45,811 bases of DNA from a virus: positions 1 through 45,811 of IMG/VR virus record IMGVR_UViG_3300032084_001307. One strand, 5' to 3'. Position 1 is the first letter of the stretch, and each line of letters opens with the position of its first letter. A program made the position numbers and the translations under genes. Below are positions 26,501 to 33,364 of the stretch, in pieces. Under the pieces are notes generated by a model, which saw nothing but the letters and a program-made list of their open reading frames with translations, had not been told where the DNA came from and did no database searches.

Positions 26501-28692
26501 TTGGACGGTTAGCAGCTAAGATCACCGAAGACCTTGGTACTAAGTTCCAAAACGGGAAACTGGACTCACTTGAGTTTATCGGATCGCGTATCACCGAAAT
26601 CGGCAAGGGTTATGGTGGTCGTATTCGACGATGGGCTACAGGTGGTATCATCAGAGACGCCAAGTACAAAGAGTCGGTGATGCAAATCGCACCTCAGTAC
26701 GTCCGTGCTATCGATGCCTTCGCTGTGAGTAAAGGTAAAGGTAAGGTCGGTAGGTTGATGGCTCAACAGAAGGCCGGGGCTGATAGTAAGATCGTGGACG
26801 AGTTTAACCGCTCAGTGTTCACATTGCTGGAGTCAAAGCGCCAGGGCCGTCAAGTCGAGGTACACAAGTCTGTAAGAGACTTCGTAGACCAATGGAACCG
26901 GTACATGGATCATAACCATACGGAGTTAGTTAAGGCTAATATCGGTGGATTCACGAAAGAGCGTAAAGTAGAGAACTACATACCCCGTGTATGGGAAGCC
27001 TCTAAAATGGACGCTGCCATTAGCAAGCATGGTATCGAGAAAGTGCGTAACCTATTGGCGAACGCTTACTCAGGTTCAGCTCGACGTAAGGGAGCGCTAT
27101 CACAAGACGAAGCTCTAAAACTAGCCGATCGTCAGATCGAATGGGTGAAAGGCCTGGATGAGGCGCCAGACACCGATCAGTTCTTACCAGTGGCGGACAG
27201 CCGTGCTAAGGAGCGACTAGAGATGGATACAACTACGGAACTCGACGGTCTGAGTATATTTGACCTGATAGATACCGAGGTCATGAGCGTGGGTATTAAG
27301 TACTCGAACCGCATGGCGGGGTGGGTCGGCCTGTCTAAATCTACTGACGGTATGATTACGTCGCAGTTAGACATAGACTCAGTGAAGAAGACCATTGTAG
27401 AAGAGGGTAAGGATAAGGGTGTAGATACAAGTAAGTACGAACAGTACTACGACGATCTAATAAACCTAATGTTTGGTAGACCTACCCGTGGTGGCCTTGA
27501 GACTGAGCTACGACAACTCAAAGACTTGACAGCGCTAACGCGAATGGGCGGTCTAGGGACAGCTCAAGTGATCGAGACTGGGCAAGTGATCACAAGGTCG
27601 GTACTTAGTACGTTTAGCTCTGAACCAGTAGCTAAGAAGGTACTCAAAGCAGCCCGAAAGGGTGAATCTGAGCGCCAGCTACTAGAAGAAATACAGTCTA
27701 TATCCAACATAACGGATGACCTTGAATGGTTAGATAGACAGAGCGTACACTTAGACCAGGCGGAGTTAGCAAGCACTAACAAAGCCAGACAATTCAGCCT
27801 ATATATGGCAGATAAGGTCACATTTGGCTCTCTAAAGGCACCTGCGAGTAGGCTGCTAGGAAAGACGACTGGCTATAACATGATCAGACGAGCTCAATCA
27901 CGAGCCACTCAAGCTAGCTTCACTATAGATGTAGCTAAACACTTCAAGTACGGTACAGGTAAGATGGGTAACGCCCGTATGGCTGACGTAGGCTTGACAG
28001 AGGTAGACGGAACGAACGTCGAACTGTCAAGAGTGTTTAAGGACATCGTGGAGTATGGTGACGACGGACTACCTACTAAGCTGAACGTAGACAAGTGGCC
28101 AGATGAAGTACGCGAGCAGTTCCAATACGCGCTTATACGTGATGAGGCACAGCAGATCCAACGTACTCATGTTGGTGAACTGCCACCGTGGATGAACAGG
28201 CCTCTAATGAGTCTGATCTTCCAGTTCAGGCAGATGCCAATTGTAGCCAACAATAAGCAGCTTGGCCGATCGTTAGCCTTCGCAGACAAGGAAGCAGTAA
28301 TGGGTGTTCTACTGAACTCCGCTATTGCAGGACTTGTCCGATACGGTAAGTTCGCAGCGTTAGGTACAGGCGTAGCAGCAATCACAGGCCGGGAGTGGAA
28401 AGAGCCAGACGGTACACAGATGGATACTCAGAAGTACATAACCCAGTTCGGAATCTTTGCCGACGTATCTGACGTAGTACTCGATTCTTATCGGGCAGGT
28501 CAGACAGGTGACTGGGACGAGTTATCCGGACAGGTGCCAGTACTCGGTCTAATGGAAGACTATCGCAGCGTGTTACCAGTAGGTAATGAGCGTAACGAGC
28601 AAATAGACGCCGCATTCGGACTTATGCCACTAGGCAACACTGCCTACGCTGACATGGTACATGCAGCTATACAAGATAAATTCGGAGAATAG
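23512..28692 (+). CDS. Giant internal virion protein (gp16-like) with N-terminal staphylococcal-nuclease-like domain
   Basis: 1726 residues; T7 gp16 is 1318. In T7-type phages this ejected protein spans the periplasm and inner membrane. Residues 1-105 match the SNase/thermonuclease fold: VVDGDT with D11, LRVGFIDTAES with R21, D26, T27, E29, and HDHFGRQV with D67 and R71. These correspond to SNase D21, R35, D40, T41, E43, D83 and R87, so the active site looks complete. Long helical regions follow, including a hydrophobic Ala/Gly stretch near residues 325-400. The C-terminal MNRPLMSLIFQFRQMPIVAN and adjoining hydrophobic segments are typical of gp16 C-termini. The transglycosylase that T7 has here is in the preceding gene. 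Confidence 0.9.
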   Translation: MTDIKQVVDGDTIKTDNDKLRVGFIDTAESVHPDEAKNTAEGKLASEFAQTMLPTGEPIEHVPYGHDHFGRQVSGVVRNVNGVDVDYGFVALDQDMSKYYTKYGTHPDPQKHNEYKQYYSKHVPYQYGDPAADISDEDFNQVAKLQTEFTEAYSKHAKGEASREVLDAATAALYADPAKVAQYRQRLSDWNRPVDQESTSTVRGAMAIAMEDPGMREQYNRVVRNGHLIESQVPEDEPSFWSNLTTTFSMLNTVSNKADIETMWDARLYGSDLDVSEADLVAGVPEQYHSAVLTEASKYNDYAALVYKDQLLEDIKNDRQFSNMEWYAQFGYGAAAIIADPVTLMSGGPLAKIGTTAVGATRTWQASRALAGKGTVAGAEKMASLAAWTAGGAAEGALLNMPRLQGDHTYTAKDYQLDILFDAGFGLMLGSAVGVAKLVLNYVVDVKKARKAEQEEIANWAKERQSGEVVMTPQQAEVKAEAVNAQAPQRVRQALPEVEAPQVAATVTPAEATPFEAVTEVSSEGFKAASDTLAGVIPQDTPLRKLINSQKGLNKKSLSPEERVLANKLNADILHIVASFPDGRIPANVNKAIEGVTFRQKQSRKVNAMSDLLQGKVADETGLLQRYVSALKSHTELWDGTDPIRVEANEFFRNNAELLGTVENFDPDLANLTKSLPKEVSYIKDVVELNQLAAKKNDAQFTELVEELNGLVSERMTQRELGDQPKFRDSSKSFGRTVEMSPQEIMAQLKKEGLTPKTTEYSKRLKELRKTGRVAVSDDINQVGRLDQVEVGKVETDKYSEASVTGIREEIDQDLLPRSFNESVTQAAYKNPTVESLRQLRQSLDQAVLKKLGSKTIRGKSDSVKRRQQFERVRKALITDKQATLARMVKAGEWQNVEDVIRASHDLNLAAKRLKAAQPETTVKPKLTEESMDQAIKDVENGVTPLLETSEGIQDAYEELVEKSLAKVQSGIDKFVASGEKKAFALARKPTGVLDTIGRLAAKITEDLGTKFQNGKLDSLEFIGSRITEIGKGYGGRIRRWATGGIIRDAKYKESVMQIAPQYVRAIDAFAVSKGKGKVGRLMAQQKAGADSKIVDEFNRSVFTLLESKRQGRQVEVHKSVRDFVDQWNRYMDHNHTELVKANIGGFTKERKVENYIPRVWEASKMDAAISKHGIEKVRNLLANAYSGSARRKGALSQDEALKLADRQIEWVKGLDEAPDTDQFLPVADSRAKERLEMDTTTELDGLSIFDLIDTEVMSVGIKYSNRMAGWVGLSKSTDGMITSQLDIDSVKKTIVEEGKDKGVDTSKYEQYYDDLINLMFGRPTRGGLETELRQLKDLTALTRMGGLGTAQVIETGQVITRSVLSTFSSEPVAKKVLKAARKGESERQLLEEIQSISNITDDLEWLDRQSVHLDQAELASTNKARQFSLYMADKVTFGSLKAPASRLLGKTTGYNMIRRAQSRATQASFTIDVAKHFKYGTGKMGNARMADVGLTEVDGTNVELSRVFKDIVEYGDDGLPTKLNVDKWPDEVREQFQYALIRDEAQQIQRTHVGELPPWMNRPLMSLIFQFRQMPIVANNKQLGRSLAFADKEAVMGVLLNSAIAGLVRYGKFAALGTGVAAITGREWKEPDGTQMDTQKYITQFGIFADVSDVVLDSYRAGQTGDWDELSGQVPVLGLMEDYRSVLPVGNERNEQIDAAFGLMPLGNTAYADMVHAAIQDKFGE

Positions 28693-28693
28693 A

Positions 28694-31246
28694 ATGGCGT
28701 TGACACTACGCGAATTCACCGGTACGGGCTTACACGTAGTCCATGACGTAGACTTCGACCTCGGTTATATCCGCAGGGAGTTCGTCTACGTGTACCTACA
28801 AGGTGATCATTATACAAATCAGTTGGACTACTTCTGGCGTAATAGTACCCAGATCGAGTTACGTGAACCGGTAGCAGCCGACGTCAAGTACGAAATGCGT
28901 CGAGTGGTGCCCCGAAATGAGCTAGTCAATGACTACGAAGACGGTGCCATCCTGCGCGAGTCTAACCTTGACGCTTCATTCCTACAATCCTTGATGATCT
29001 TAGAAGAAGTCGAGGACGGATTCAGTTCAGTAGACGGTGACTTCCAGTTACTCTCTGACCTAGACATGCGCGGGAATGACATCAAGAACGTAGGTCAGCT
29101 AGACACCAACGGTATCGATATGAACTCAGGTCAGGTGAAGAACCTGGCCGATGCTACTGATGCACAAGATGCAGTGACACTACATCAACTACAACAACTA
29201 CAAATCGATGTAGGAGGTGTAGCTGTAACACCTGTAGTTGCACCACGGCAAATAGCTGATGGTGTAGCGACAGTGTACCTAACGCCCGCTAGCGAATACA
29301 TCACAGAGGCTGCATTCTTCGTAAGCCTTGATGGTGTTAGTCAGCGACCAGTAACGGACTTCACAGTGACCGCTTCGGGTGACCTTGAGTTCGACAGCGT
29401 ACCTGACGAAGGTACATTAGTTGACATTACGTTGTTCATGCCACGTGTAAGCGATGCAATACACCCAGAAGACTTGCCAGACCTACTACCTGAATACACA
29501 GTCTCCGAATTCGCCACTGTTGCAGATATGATTGCGGGGAACTCTCAAAATTTGGGAGTTGTTGATTCTAATGATTTTTTAGGCCGGAAAGTTTCTACGG
29601 TAATAAATAACATAACGTCTAATGCAGGTGGCGCTGAGTATATTTACAAAACCCCGTCTCAGGCGGCTAGTGATGGAGATGTAATTGATGAGATGGTCAA
29701 CCACACTCTTGGCGATGGAAATGTGGCTGTTATTGTTGTTTCCGATAAAATTTTAGCATCTCAGGCGGGTGCATTGTTTGACGGTTCTGACGATTCAGCA
29801 GCGATTCAAGCTGCTGATAGTTACGGCCCATTCACTATAGATGGCCCTGTGTTTATAGACACAAACACCACCTTAACAAATAAATTTGATGCTCTATTTA
29901 GAGATGATATAGAGATCACAAAAGGGCTTGGAGTGGATTTTATTACCCCAGCAAACTCTGTTGTTTGGGCTGAATGGTTTGGAGCTGTACCCGACTACAA
30001 CTACACAACTAAAACTGGAACAAACAACGGGCCAAAATTTAGGTCAGCAATAAACACAGGGGCCAATGTGCAGGTGGGTGTTGGCGCGTTCGGCTTGGAG
30101 GGTACCTTGCAAGGGAATCGCATGCAGGTATTTAAGGGGTTTGGCAATCCTCAGCGCGGCTCAAAAGAAGAGCCAAGCATGACAGAGCTTATTTGGATGG
30201 ATGACGTTGACGGCATTAGTACAGAGGATAACGACGCAAATGGTTTTGCTGTTGAAGATTTTATTTTGCGAGCCGACTACCAACAAGCTAATTTCACATC
30301 AACAAAAACGTGCTTAAAGTTTGGCGAGGAGGGTGCCAGCGGTGGCACTTCATCGCAGATAAAATGTAGAGCAAAAAATATACTAACAGTAGACTGGCAT
30401 ACCGGAGCGGGCATTCATGGGTTTGGCTATGAGACTGTAATGCAAAACGTACTGCACAGTAATTTTATTGAGTTTGGTTTTAAAATCACCGATCAATCAA
30501 ATATTGTTAGTCTGTATGATTGCGGCGGTCTAAACTCAGCTATCAGGGGCGGCACAAAAGCAAAAGGTCTCTATGTAAGTGAAGCATTCCAAGTTAATGC
30601 GTACACCTTCCGCGCTGAAAATAACCGCGTTGGCGTCGAAGTGCGAAATGGTGGAAGCTTGCATATGGTTGGATCATACAGTGAGGGAAATAGGGTTATT
30701 GATTATATAGTCGATGATGACGACTCTCAGCTAGTTATAGATAGTTATGAGGTTTTTCACGAAAATGAAGGGGTTACAACCGCTGCCATATTCTCTGTTG
30801 GCTCAAATGCTACGGGAGGTCACTCTCTCGTTGCTAGAAACGGAACTATTAAAGTCACAAAGGGGGCGGCAGGAAAGGACAACGACTTGACGCAAATGCT
30901 GTTAAATAATAGCACTGGTGATCATTACATCGAGATTACAAATGTCGATTGGCAGGCAGTGGGCACGCTATGGGCAGGCAGTGGCAAAGGCCCTGATAAG
31001 CTCACCATTCGCCAGCTCCCTCACATAGAAATAGTTGGGCGCGGTGTCGGCTCAAATGTTAGTGTAGCGTGGGGGCGAACGACAGCTAGCGGCTCACCAG
31101 CAGACTCTGTTTTTACGCTAACAAACTACGATGCAACGACGCAGCTTGTTGGGAAAGGCACGGGCGCAAGAATGCATAGAGTGGATGCGAGCACTGTTGA
31201 TTTTTATTATTGGGATGGTGCCTCATGGCAAGCATCGAATAAATAG
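28694..31246 (+). CDS. Tail fibre or tailspike protein with T7 gp17-type anchor and swapped tip
   Basis: 850 residues from the ATG at 28694, with GGAG eight bases ahead; the frame is open further upstream inside the previous gene. Residues 1-150 are the T7 gp17-type tail anchor (TGTGLHVVHDVDFDLGYI, YVYLQGDHYTNQLDYFWRN, ILRESNLDASFLQSL). Residues 150-270 include a second conserved module (VATVYLTPASEYI). From about residue 275 the chain looks like a beta-helix (ASQAGALFDGSDDSAAIQAADSY and later repeats), with a short C-terminal tip (VDFYYWDGASWQ). DNA composition changes at the same point, from about 29520 to the stop, toward T-rich codons, suggesting replacement of the receptor-binding part. 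Enzymatic activity cannot be judged. Confidence 0.9.
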   Translation: MALTLREFTGTGLHVVHDVDFDLGYIRREFVYVYLQGDHYTNQLDYFWRNSTQIELREPVAADVKYEMRRVVPRNELVNDYEDGAILRESNLDASFLQSLMILEEVEDGFSSVDGDFQLLSDLDMRGNDIKNVGQLDTNGIDMNSGQVKNLADATDAQDAVTLHQLQQLQIDVGGVAVTPVVAPRQIADGVATVYLTPASEYITEAAFFVSLDGVSQRPVTDFTVTASGDLEFDSVPDEGTLVDITLFMPRVSDAIHPEDLPDLLPEYTVSEFATVADMIAGNSQNLGVVDSNDFLGRKVSTVINNITSNAGGAEYIYKTPSQAASDGDVIDEMVNHTLGDGNVAVIVVSDKILASQAGALFDGSDDSAAIQAADSYGPFTIDGPVFIDTNTTLTNKFDALFRDDIEITKGLGVDFITPANSVVWAEWFGAVPDYNYTTKTGTNNGPKFRSAINTGANVQVGVGAFGLEGTLQGNRMQVFKGFGNPQRGSKEEPSMTELIWMDDVDGISTEDNDANGFAVEDFILRADYQQANFTSTKTCLKFGEEGASGGTSSQIKCRAKNILTVDWHTGAGIHGFGYETVMQNVLHSNFIEFGFKITDQSNIVSLYDCGGLNSAIRGGTKAKGLYVSEAFQVNAYTFRAENNRVGVEVRNGGSLHMVGSYSEGNRVIDYIVDDDDSQLVIDSYEVFHENEGVTTAAIFSVGSNATGGHSLVARNGTIKVTKGAAGKDNDLTQMLLNNSTGDHYIEITNVDWQAVGTLWAGSGKGPDKLTIRQLPHIEIVGRGVGSNVSVAWGRTTASGSPADSVFTLTNYDATTQLVGKGTGARMHRVDASTVDFYYWDGASWQASNK

Positions 31247-31262
31247 CACTTCACCGGAATAT

Positions 31263-31284
31263 AAGGGGCATTACACCCCTTTTT
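31263..31284 (+). terminator. Intrinsic terminator after the tail fibre gene
   Basis: A six-pair stem AAGGGG/CCCCTT around a seven-base loop (CATTACA) runs into a T-tract. It begins 17 bases after the fibre stop. Good stem and T-run; the loop is larger than usual. Confidence 0.8.
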
Positions 31285-31337
31285 CATGTGTTTGAGTGAC
31301 CGCCGCGCAGAAACAACAACACTGACGGAGACAGAAC

Positions 31338-31589
31338 ATGTCAGGAACAGTAGTAAGAGCAAATATAAAAACTAAACAATACACCTCACCTACGAGTATC
31401 AGTGAAAACGCAAATCGGACAGCACTTGCGGTTTACTTCAACTCGACAGGCACAATCGCATTAGGCGGCGGTGATCCTGTATCCTTCGGTGTAAATGGTG
31501 TGTACGAGCCTTTAGTCGTACCGACCTCAGACGTAGCTATCACAGGGACAGACTACGTAGTAGCTATTGGCGGAGAGACCTTAACTTAA
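31338..31589 (+). CDS. Small beta-rich protein, possible virion protein
   Basis: 83 residues, rich in Thr, Ser, Val and Gly (VRANIKTKQYTSPTSISENANRTALAVYF), with the look of a small all-beta virion or fibre-associated protein. No family recognised. ACGGAGACAGAAC upstream gives a good ribosome site. First gene after the fibre terminator, back in the codon style of the rest of the genome. Confidence 0.7.
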   Translation: MSGTVVRANIKTKQYTSPTSISENANRTALAVYFNSTGTIALGGGDPVSFGVNGVYEPLVVPTSDVAITGTDYVVAIGGETLT

Positions 31590-31599
31590 CGGAGAAATT

Positions 31600-32304
31600 A
31601 TGGCTACAAGTAGAGGGGAGTTCCCCCTGGGCAAGCGCACGACTTTTATGGTGGGATTCAACGAAAATCCAACGATAGACGTAGAAGAAACAATCTGGGA
31701 CTACGGCGGTCGTTACGTGTGGCCAGACTTCAACGGTGAGTTTATGGAGATTACGAGCGCTAGCGCGGGTGATGCAGGTAAGCTAATTTACATTGACGGT
31801 TTAGACGGTAACGGTTTCTCTGTAACGGACTTCGTAGTATGTAACGGTACAACTCCGGTACAGACAAACATCGCGTTCTCGCGAGTGAATCGTCTACTAA
31901 ACTTTAGTGCCACACCACTAGCAGGTGAGGTACTGTTACGTGGTTTAGGTAGCGGGCCTATATACTCAGGTATGAAGGTAGGTAACGATCAATCTGAGCA
32001 GTTAGTCTGGTCAGTTCCCACAGATAAACGTGCAGAATTACTACCGGCGGAAGCTACGGTGAACAAAGATGGTGGTAGTGCTTCCAGTAGTGCGCTATTT
32101 AGCACAATCGTAACACGGCCAGGAGTGACACCATGGCGGGCTGGACGTTGGGGCCTACAGACACGCGGTGGTTCGACCTTTCTGTTCGAGACAGCAGATA
32201 GGCCACTACTAGTACCACGTGAGGACGTAGAAATTACAGTGAGAGCGAGCCATAGCGATATGGATGTCTCAGGTAGAGTGGGGTTCCGGCTTTGGGACGC
32301 TTAA
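31600..32304 (+). CDS. Putative virion structural protein of marine podophage type
   Basis: 234 residues, beta-rich. The order of segments, an ETIWDYGGRYVWPDF start, an EITSASAGDAGKLIYIDGLD repeat-like stretch, FVVCNGTTPVQT, FSRVNRLLNF, a GNDQSEQLVWSVPTDKRAEL segment and a VEITVRASHSDMDVSGRVGF end, closely resembles structural proteins I associate with marine and cyanophage podoviruses and myoviruses. Their exact role (decoration or fibre) is unclear. GGAGA lies before the ATG. Confidence 0.68.
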   Translation: MATSRGEFPLGKRTTFMVGFNENPTIDVEETIWDYGGRYVWPDFNGEFMEITSASAGDAGKLIYIDGLDGNGFSVTDFVVCNGTTPVQTNIAFSRVNRLLNFSATPLAGEVLLRGLGSGPIYSGMKVGNDQSEQLVWSVPTDKRAELLPAEATVNKDGGSASSSALFSTIVTRPGVTPWRAGRWGLQTRGGSTFLFETADRPLLVPREDVEITVRASHSDMDVSGRVGFRLWDA

Positions 32305-32319
32305 ATTAGAGAAGAGACT

Positions 32320-32652
32320 ATGGAAAACTGGCTGAAGCAGAACGCATTGGGCCTAGTAATGGGCGCAGTTGCACTAGTAGGTGCGTACACGAAACTATCG
32401 GCTGATCTAAGAGTAATACAGTCAGACGTAGCTAACCAATCAGAGTACGCCGAACGGGTACAACAGAACGAACGCGATCTGCTAGAGCTACAAGCTCGCC
32501 AAGCAGCCAGTAAGGATTACATGTCGCGCTTTGAGGCCGTGTTAACGGACAATACACGGGCCTTGAACCTAGTAAACAACACACTAAGTAAATATGAGGT
32601 GATTACCGAGGATCAAAATCGTCGGATCATCAATTTGGAGAACAGAGAATGA
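32320..32652 (+). CDS. Membrane-anchored coiled-coil protein, holin or spanin candidate
   Basis: 110 residues: a single membrane segment at about 9-25 (NALGLVMGAVALVGAYT), then a long heptad-like charged helix (YAERVQQNERDLLELQARQ) to the end. Anchor plus periplasmic coiled coil is the layout of inner-membrane spanins; T7 holin gp17.5 lies at this point in gene order, so a holin is also possible. Its stop overlaps the next gene (ATGA). Confidence 0.6.
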   Translation: MENWLKQNALGLVMGAVALVGAYTKLSADLRVIQSDVANQSEYAERVQQNERDLLELQARQAASKDYMSRFEAVLTDNTRALNLVNNTLSKYEVITEDQNRRIINLENRE

Positions 32653-32846
32653 GCGCAATTGTAGCAGGTGCAGTAGCAGCACTAAAGAAAATCGTATTGA
32701 GGGTAGCATCGGAGAAGTTCTTCGAGTGGGTCTTCTTCTGGGCAGTAGAAATGCTGGCAGAGTCGACTAAGACCAAAAAGGACGACACCTTCGTAGCGAA
32801 AGCCAAAGAGCTTTACTTCGAGGAGAAGTCGGATGGCGAAAAATAA
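32649..32846 (+). CDS. Small amphipathic or membrane protein, holin candidate
   Basis: 65 residues. A hydrophobic Ala-rich start (SAIVAGAVAALKKIVLRVASEKFFEWVFFWAVEML) is followed by a charged C-terminal tail (STKTKKDDTFVAKAKELYF). This type, one hydrophobic helix followed by STKTKKDD, is common in small phage proteins next to terminase and lysis genes. A holin role is inferred from position (T7 gene 17.5 region) and hydrophobicity only. Overlaps the terminase small subunit gene by 14 bases. Confidence 0.55.
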   Translation: MSAIVAGAVAALKKIVLRVASEKFFEWVFFWAVEMLAESTKTKKDDTFVAKAKELYFEEKSDGEK

Positions 32847-33159
32847 GGGTACTGAATCAGCACTCAACCAGTTGCACGCAGCGGTAGCCGTAGTGCTCAC
32901 CGAGCAACTGGGTCAAAAAGAAAAGAAGCAAGAGTTCGATGCAGATGGTTGCATGGTAGAAACAGACGAGATGGTGTATACAGCACCACCGGCTACTATC
33001 GCAGCAGCTATCAAATTCCTTAAGGATAACCAGATTACCTGTGACATCGAGACAAACCAGAACATGAATAACCTACGTGAGACCTTAGCCAATAAGCAAC
33101 GTAAATCAAGGTTAGAGAAGCCCGGCAATGCCGCGCTAAGGGTAGTTAACGATGACTAA
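32833..33159 (+). CDS. Terminase small subunit (T7 gp18-like)
   Basis: 108 residues; T7 gp18 is 89. Recognises phage DNA and recruits the large subunit. The helical N-terminus (ALNQLHAAVAVVLTEQLG) is followed by TIAAAIKFLKDNQITCDI, the conserved core of T7-type small terminases, and a basic C-terminal stretch (ANKQRKSRLEK). GAGGAGAAG precedes the ATG. The large subunit follows at 33365. Confidence 0.85.
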   Translation: MAKNKGTESALNQLHAAVAVVLTEQLGQKEKKQEFDADGCMVETDEMVYTAPPATIAAAIKFLKDNQITCDIETNQNMNNLRETLANKQRKSRLEKPGNAALRVVNDD

Positions 33160-33361
33160 ACTGCAAACACCAATGTTCTGTGCTCTTGCGACGACTGCCC
33201 AGCTAGAAGATATGACATCAGAAATCAACACTGTGGGCAAGTACGATCTACGATTCTGTATCAATTCGGATACACGCAGATTGCTACTAGCCTCCGGTGA
33301 CGCGGCGACCGACGATTGGGTCAGCTCTAGCACCGGGACTACAGTGCATACACCGGTGTAA
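33152..33361 (+). CDS. Small protein between the terminase subunits
   Basis: 69 residues, no membrane segment and no recognised family; Thr/Ser-rich C-terminus. In T7 this slot holds the spanin genes 18.5 and 18.7, but this product has neither a membrane anchor nor a lipobox, so it is not an obvious spanin. It overlaps the small terminase gene by 8 bases and ends three bases before the large subunit gene. Confidence 0.6.
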   Translation: MTKLQTPMFCALATTAQLEDMTSEINTVGKYDLRFCINSDTRRLLLASGDAATDDWVSSSTGTTVHTPV

Positions 33362-33364
33362 CCT

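Noticed and set aside
31252-31270. TTCACCGGAATATAAGGGG after the fibre gene as a third promoter copy
   Set aside because: Only loosely like the core, spacing is wrong, and the GGGG is part of the terminator stem.
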